Below, in pieces: positions 5,301 through 5,992 of a stretch of 5,992 nucleotides of DNA. Positions within the stretch are counted from its first letter, which is position 1; each line of letters begins with the position of its first letter. The DNA comes from Planctomycetota bacterium. Lineage in GTDB: Bacteria > Planctomycetota > Planctomycetia > Pirellulales > Lacipirellulaceae. The position numbers and the translations under genes are program-made. The stretch lies in NCBI GenBank assembly GCA_013151315.1, contig JAADIN010000066.1:1-5992 (forward strand), written 5' to 3'. A model generated the notes under the pieces. That model did no database searches. It worked only from the letters and a program-made list of their open reading frames with translations, and had not been told where the DNA came from.

Positions 5301-5992
5301 AATCGATCCCGGCATGGCCCGGGGCAATCGCGACACCTGAGCCCATGAGGGCAATCGCTGCCACCAACGAGGGTTGGCTGGATCGATACTCAACACGGGT
5401 TCCCATTGGTCGGCCAGCTCGGGCAGTTTTGCTTGCGGATCGACCACCACAAATTCGACCTCACGACTCGCGAGTACTTTGGCCTGCTGCCCAGGGAGAA
5501 ACCGAGTCGCGAAACCCTCCAATCGCCGAGCGGTAATCGTCAGACGATAGGCGTCTTCTTGATCGGGGCAAATGATCTCAAATTCTAATGGCTCCTCCAT
5601 CGAACTCATCTGCCGACCGGCCTGCCAAAGGATATTCTTCTCCCCCGTCCGTCGAAGCCGAAGCTCGACTTGAACGGGCCCCTCGGCAAGCTCATCCACC
5701 AGATCGGGCTGCAACTCAAGATTCCAAACTTCGTTGGGCTGGAAAACCAAATGGTCGCGTGCCAGCACAACTCGCAGCTTGTCTCCCGGACTCCGGTGTA
5801 CTAGCAGATTGCCGCCCGATTCGCCTAACTGTTGGCGAAGCTGCTGCGTGGCAAGCTGTTTTAGGGGCACTTCGACAATCGTCGGCTCGAGCGATAGATC
5901 TCCGCGAAGCTCCATCCGAACGATCGCTTCGTCGTCGGCCCGGATGGTCACATCGCAACCATCAAAGTTCCTTTTTTCCAGCGGGTCGATGA
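2394..5992 (-). CDS. Very large multidomain protein with glycosylhydrolase-like (family 10-like) barrel; N-terminus outside window
   Basis: About 1,198 residues are visible. The frame stays open through the right edge (codons 5952-5990 read I-D-P-L-E-K-R-N-F-D-G-C-D), so the GTG at 5951 is not the true start; numbering below uses it as residue 1. Residues 1-345 are beta-rich (sandwich-like). A Thr/Glu-rich linker follows (about 350-364). Residues 365-790 look like a TIM barrel of the GHL10/DUF187-type glycosylhydrolase group: RLVACFLSK, then NGYNGVMLSV, GLRIVPMVQM, GVGLQLSGEGYG, LQLVLATEEV and ALTIVEGGEF as successive strands. E564 (SGEG) and E648/E649 (ATEE) are candidate catalytic acids by position only. 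A small beta domain (815-900) and a short helix (918-932) follow. Residues 941-1095 form a carbohydrate-binding-like jelly roll (LLVNPGFE, GW, ending LLDDLELVDL). The tail is basic and ends GWVPKLWR. Similar giant secreted or envelope proteins are typical of planctomycetes. A polysaccharide substrate is inferred, not shown. Confidence 0.72.
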   Translation of the reverse strand, partial: IDPLEKRNFDGCDVTIRADDEAIVRMELRGDLSLEPTIVEVPLKQLATQQLRQQLGESGGNLLVHRSPGDKLRVVLARDHLVFQPNEVWNLELQPDLVDELAEGPVQVELRLRRTGEKNILWQAGRQMSSMEEPLEFEIICPDQEDAYRLTITARRLEGFATRFLPGQQAKVLASREVEFVVVDPQAKLPELADQWEPVLSIDPANPRWWQRLPSWAQVSRLPRAMPGSIGNVQPVVRPGPAGDLVELPPAPPAGDPYWQSYTLPVRETGQPHVVEIQYPLELEQHLAISVIEPDASGQVTASQRDAGFYTKGTQAAGEGEIGIHRFVFWPRTRAPQLLIVNRHSEKPAQYGRIDLLRHDAQATAAETTTETEKTEPTRLVACFLSKPMFAEYLGAAKSLDASSGLSVQTWSTFLDGANRLAQHVRSNGYNGVMLSVAADGSSLYPSELLNPSPRYDTGLLAASGQDPMRKDVLELLLRVFDREGLRIVPMVQMTTPLPRLELARRNSEAQTDGIAWVGAEGRTWLQQYSAVEGRAPYYNVLNDRVQAELGNLVSELSDRYRGHDSFAGVGLQLSGEGYGLLPGLAWGMDDATIADFSRETGTQVPSQDAQRFQRRAAQLLGPDRAAWQAWRSQKLTQMYAKMASALVAERNDLQLVLATEEVFSGSTLQQQVRRAISKPTNLSQVLLEHGLDFTRLAQTPGIVAMAPLQLGASNQFQQRARDLRINAATDQGELLPLAGRSALLFHHSAEKIRLASFDALSPFGADRTRLTLTCQPSPVGATQRRYLAAALARSDALTIVEGGEFFSFGSHPQLRDLRKIVQQLPGPEAEVRTQTVQPLVMRVYRSKNATTVSLINESPWPISVKLPLRSHDLSAWKKLGDENEESSGSLAAGEQEWLVELPPASLQAWAFDSTQLRLGQPQVSLDTSAREDLQQRIEAIESRTGNLNIRRPYPLLVNPGFELPEEGSQIAGWQPLIGSQGRAKVVSTDAHSGTRALRFRSEGLAGVAIQSDLFPMPETGQLMLSGQIRGLKVSPKTRLRIVFEDPNKSYRQVAILGGEQPIDSEWSRFEFPVDDIPFRAEGQMRVQLHLTGDAEVLLDDLELVDLQFDKLHRGALVKGVYAAKTALDAGQVIDCLRLVEEYWSQYLIEYVPPVEAGTLREAKQPAKRSSKPETLKAQEERPSISGRLRGWVPKLWR

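Noticed and set aside
5949..5951. GTG as the start of the large minus-strand gene
   Set aside because: The frame continues open to the window edge, and the protein already starts in the middle of a beta-rich domain without a signal peptide. The true start is outside.

Overview
The window reads as GC-rich bacterial DNA, most likely from a planctomycete. This is an inference from the style of the very long multidomain glycoside-hydrolase-like protein and of the DusB C-terminus; there is no rRNA or marker gene to confirm it. Two GC-rich genes form the edges. At the left, on the plus strand, is the 3' part of a tRNA-dihydrouridine synthase gene (3-569). At the right, on the minus strand, is the 3' part of a gene for a very large protein (2394-5992), open through the right edge, with a central TIM-barrel-like glycosylhydrolase region and a C-terminal carbohydrate-binding-like beta domain.

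Between them (about 570-2393) lies a less GC-rich block that looks accessory. It holds three minus-strand genes. Two form a pair: a PIN-domain VapC-like toxin/ribonuclease (878-1363), followed with an 8-nt overlap by a 70-residue helical partner (673-885), probably its antitoxin although it sits in the less usual downstream position. The third encodes a 169-residue three-helix membrane protein of unknown function (1533-2042). Upstream of the PIN gene, and touching the stop of the membrane-protein gene, is a segment with a perfect 14-bp hairpin. It resembles the last part (domain V 3' strand plus domain VI) of a bacterial group II intron, so it may be an intron relic.

The only long gene-free stretch is 2043-2393. 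It contains an AT-rich upstream region for the membrane-protein gene, a 10-bp direct repeat, and a perfect 28-bp inverted repeat with a 10-nt loop and flanking T-tracts. The inverted repeat is best read as the terminator of the large minus-strand gene, possibly working in both directions. dusB and the PIN pair converge on a roughly 100-bp gap without a clear terminator.

No CRISPR array, tRNA, rRNA or complete insertion sequence is visible. I see no strong case for a wholly new system. The most unusual items are the intron-like relic, the long perfect hairpin built from octamer repeats, and the uncharacterised membrane protein next to the toxin pair.
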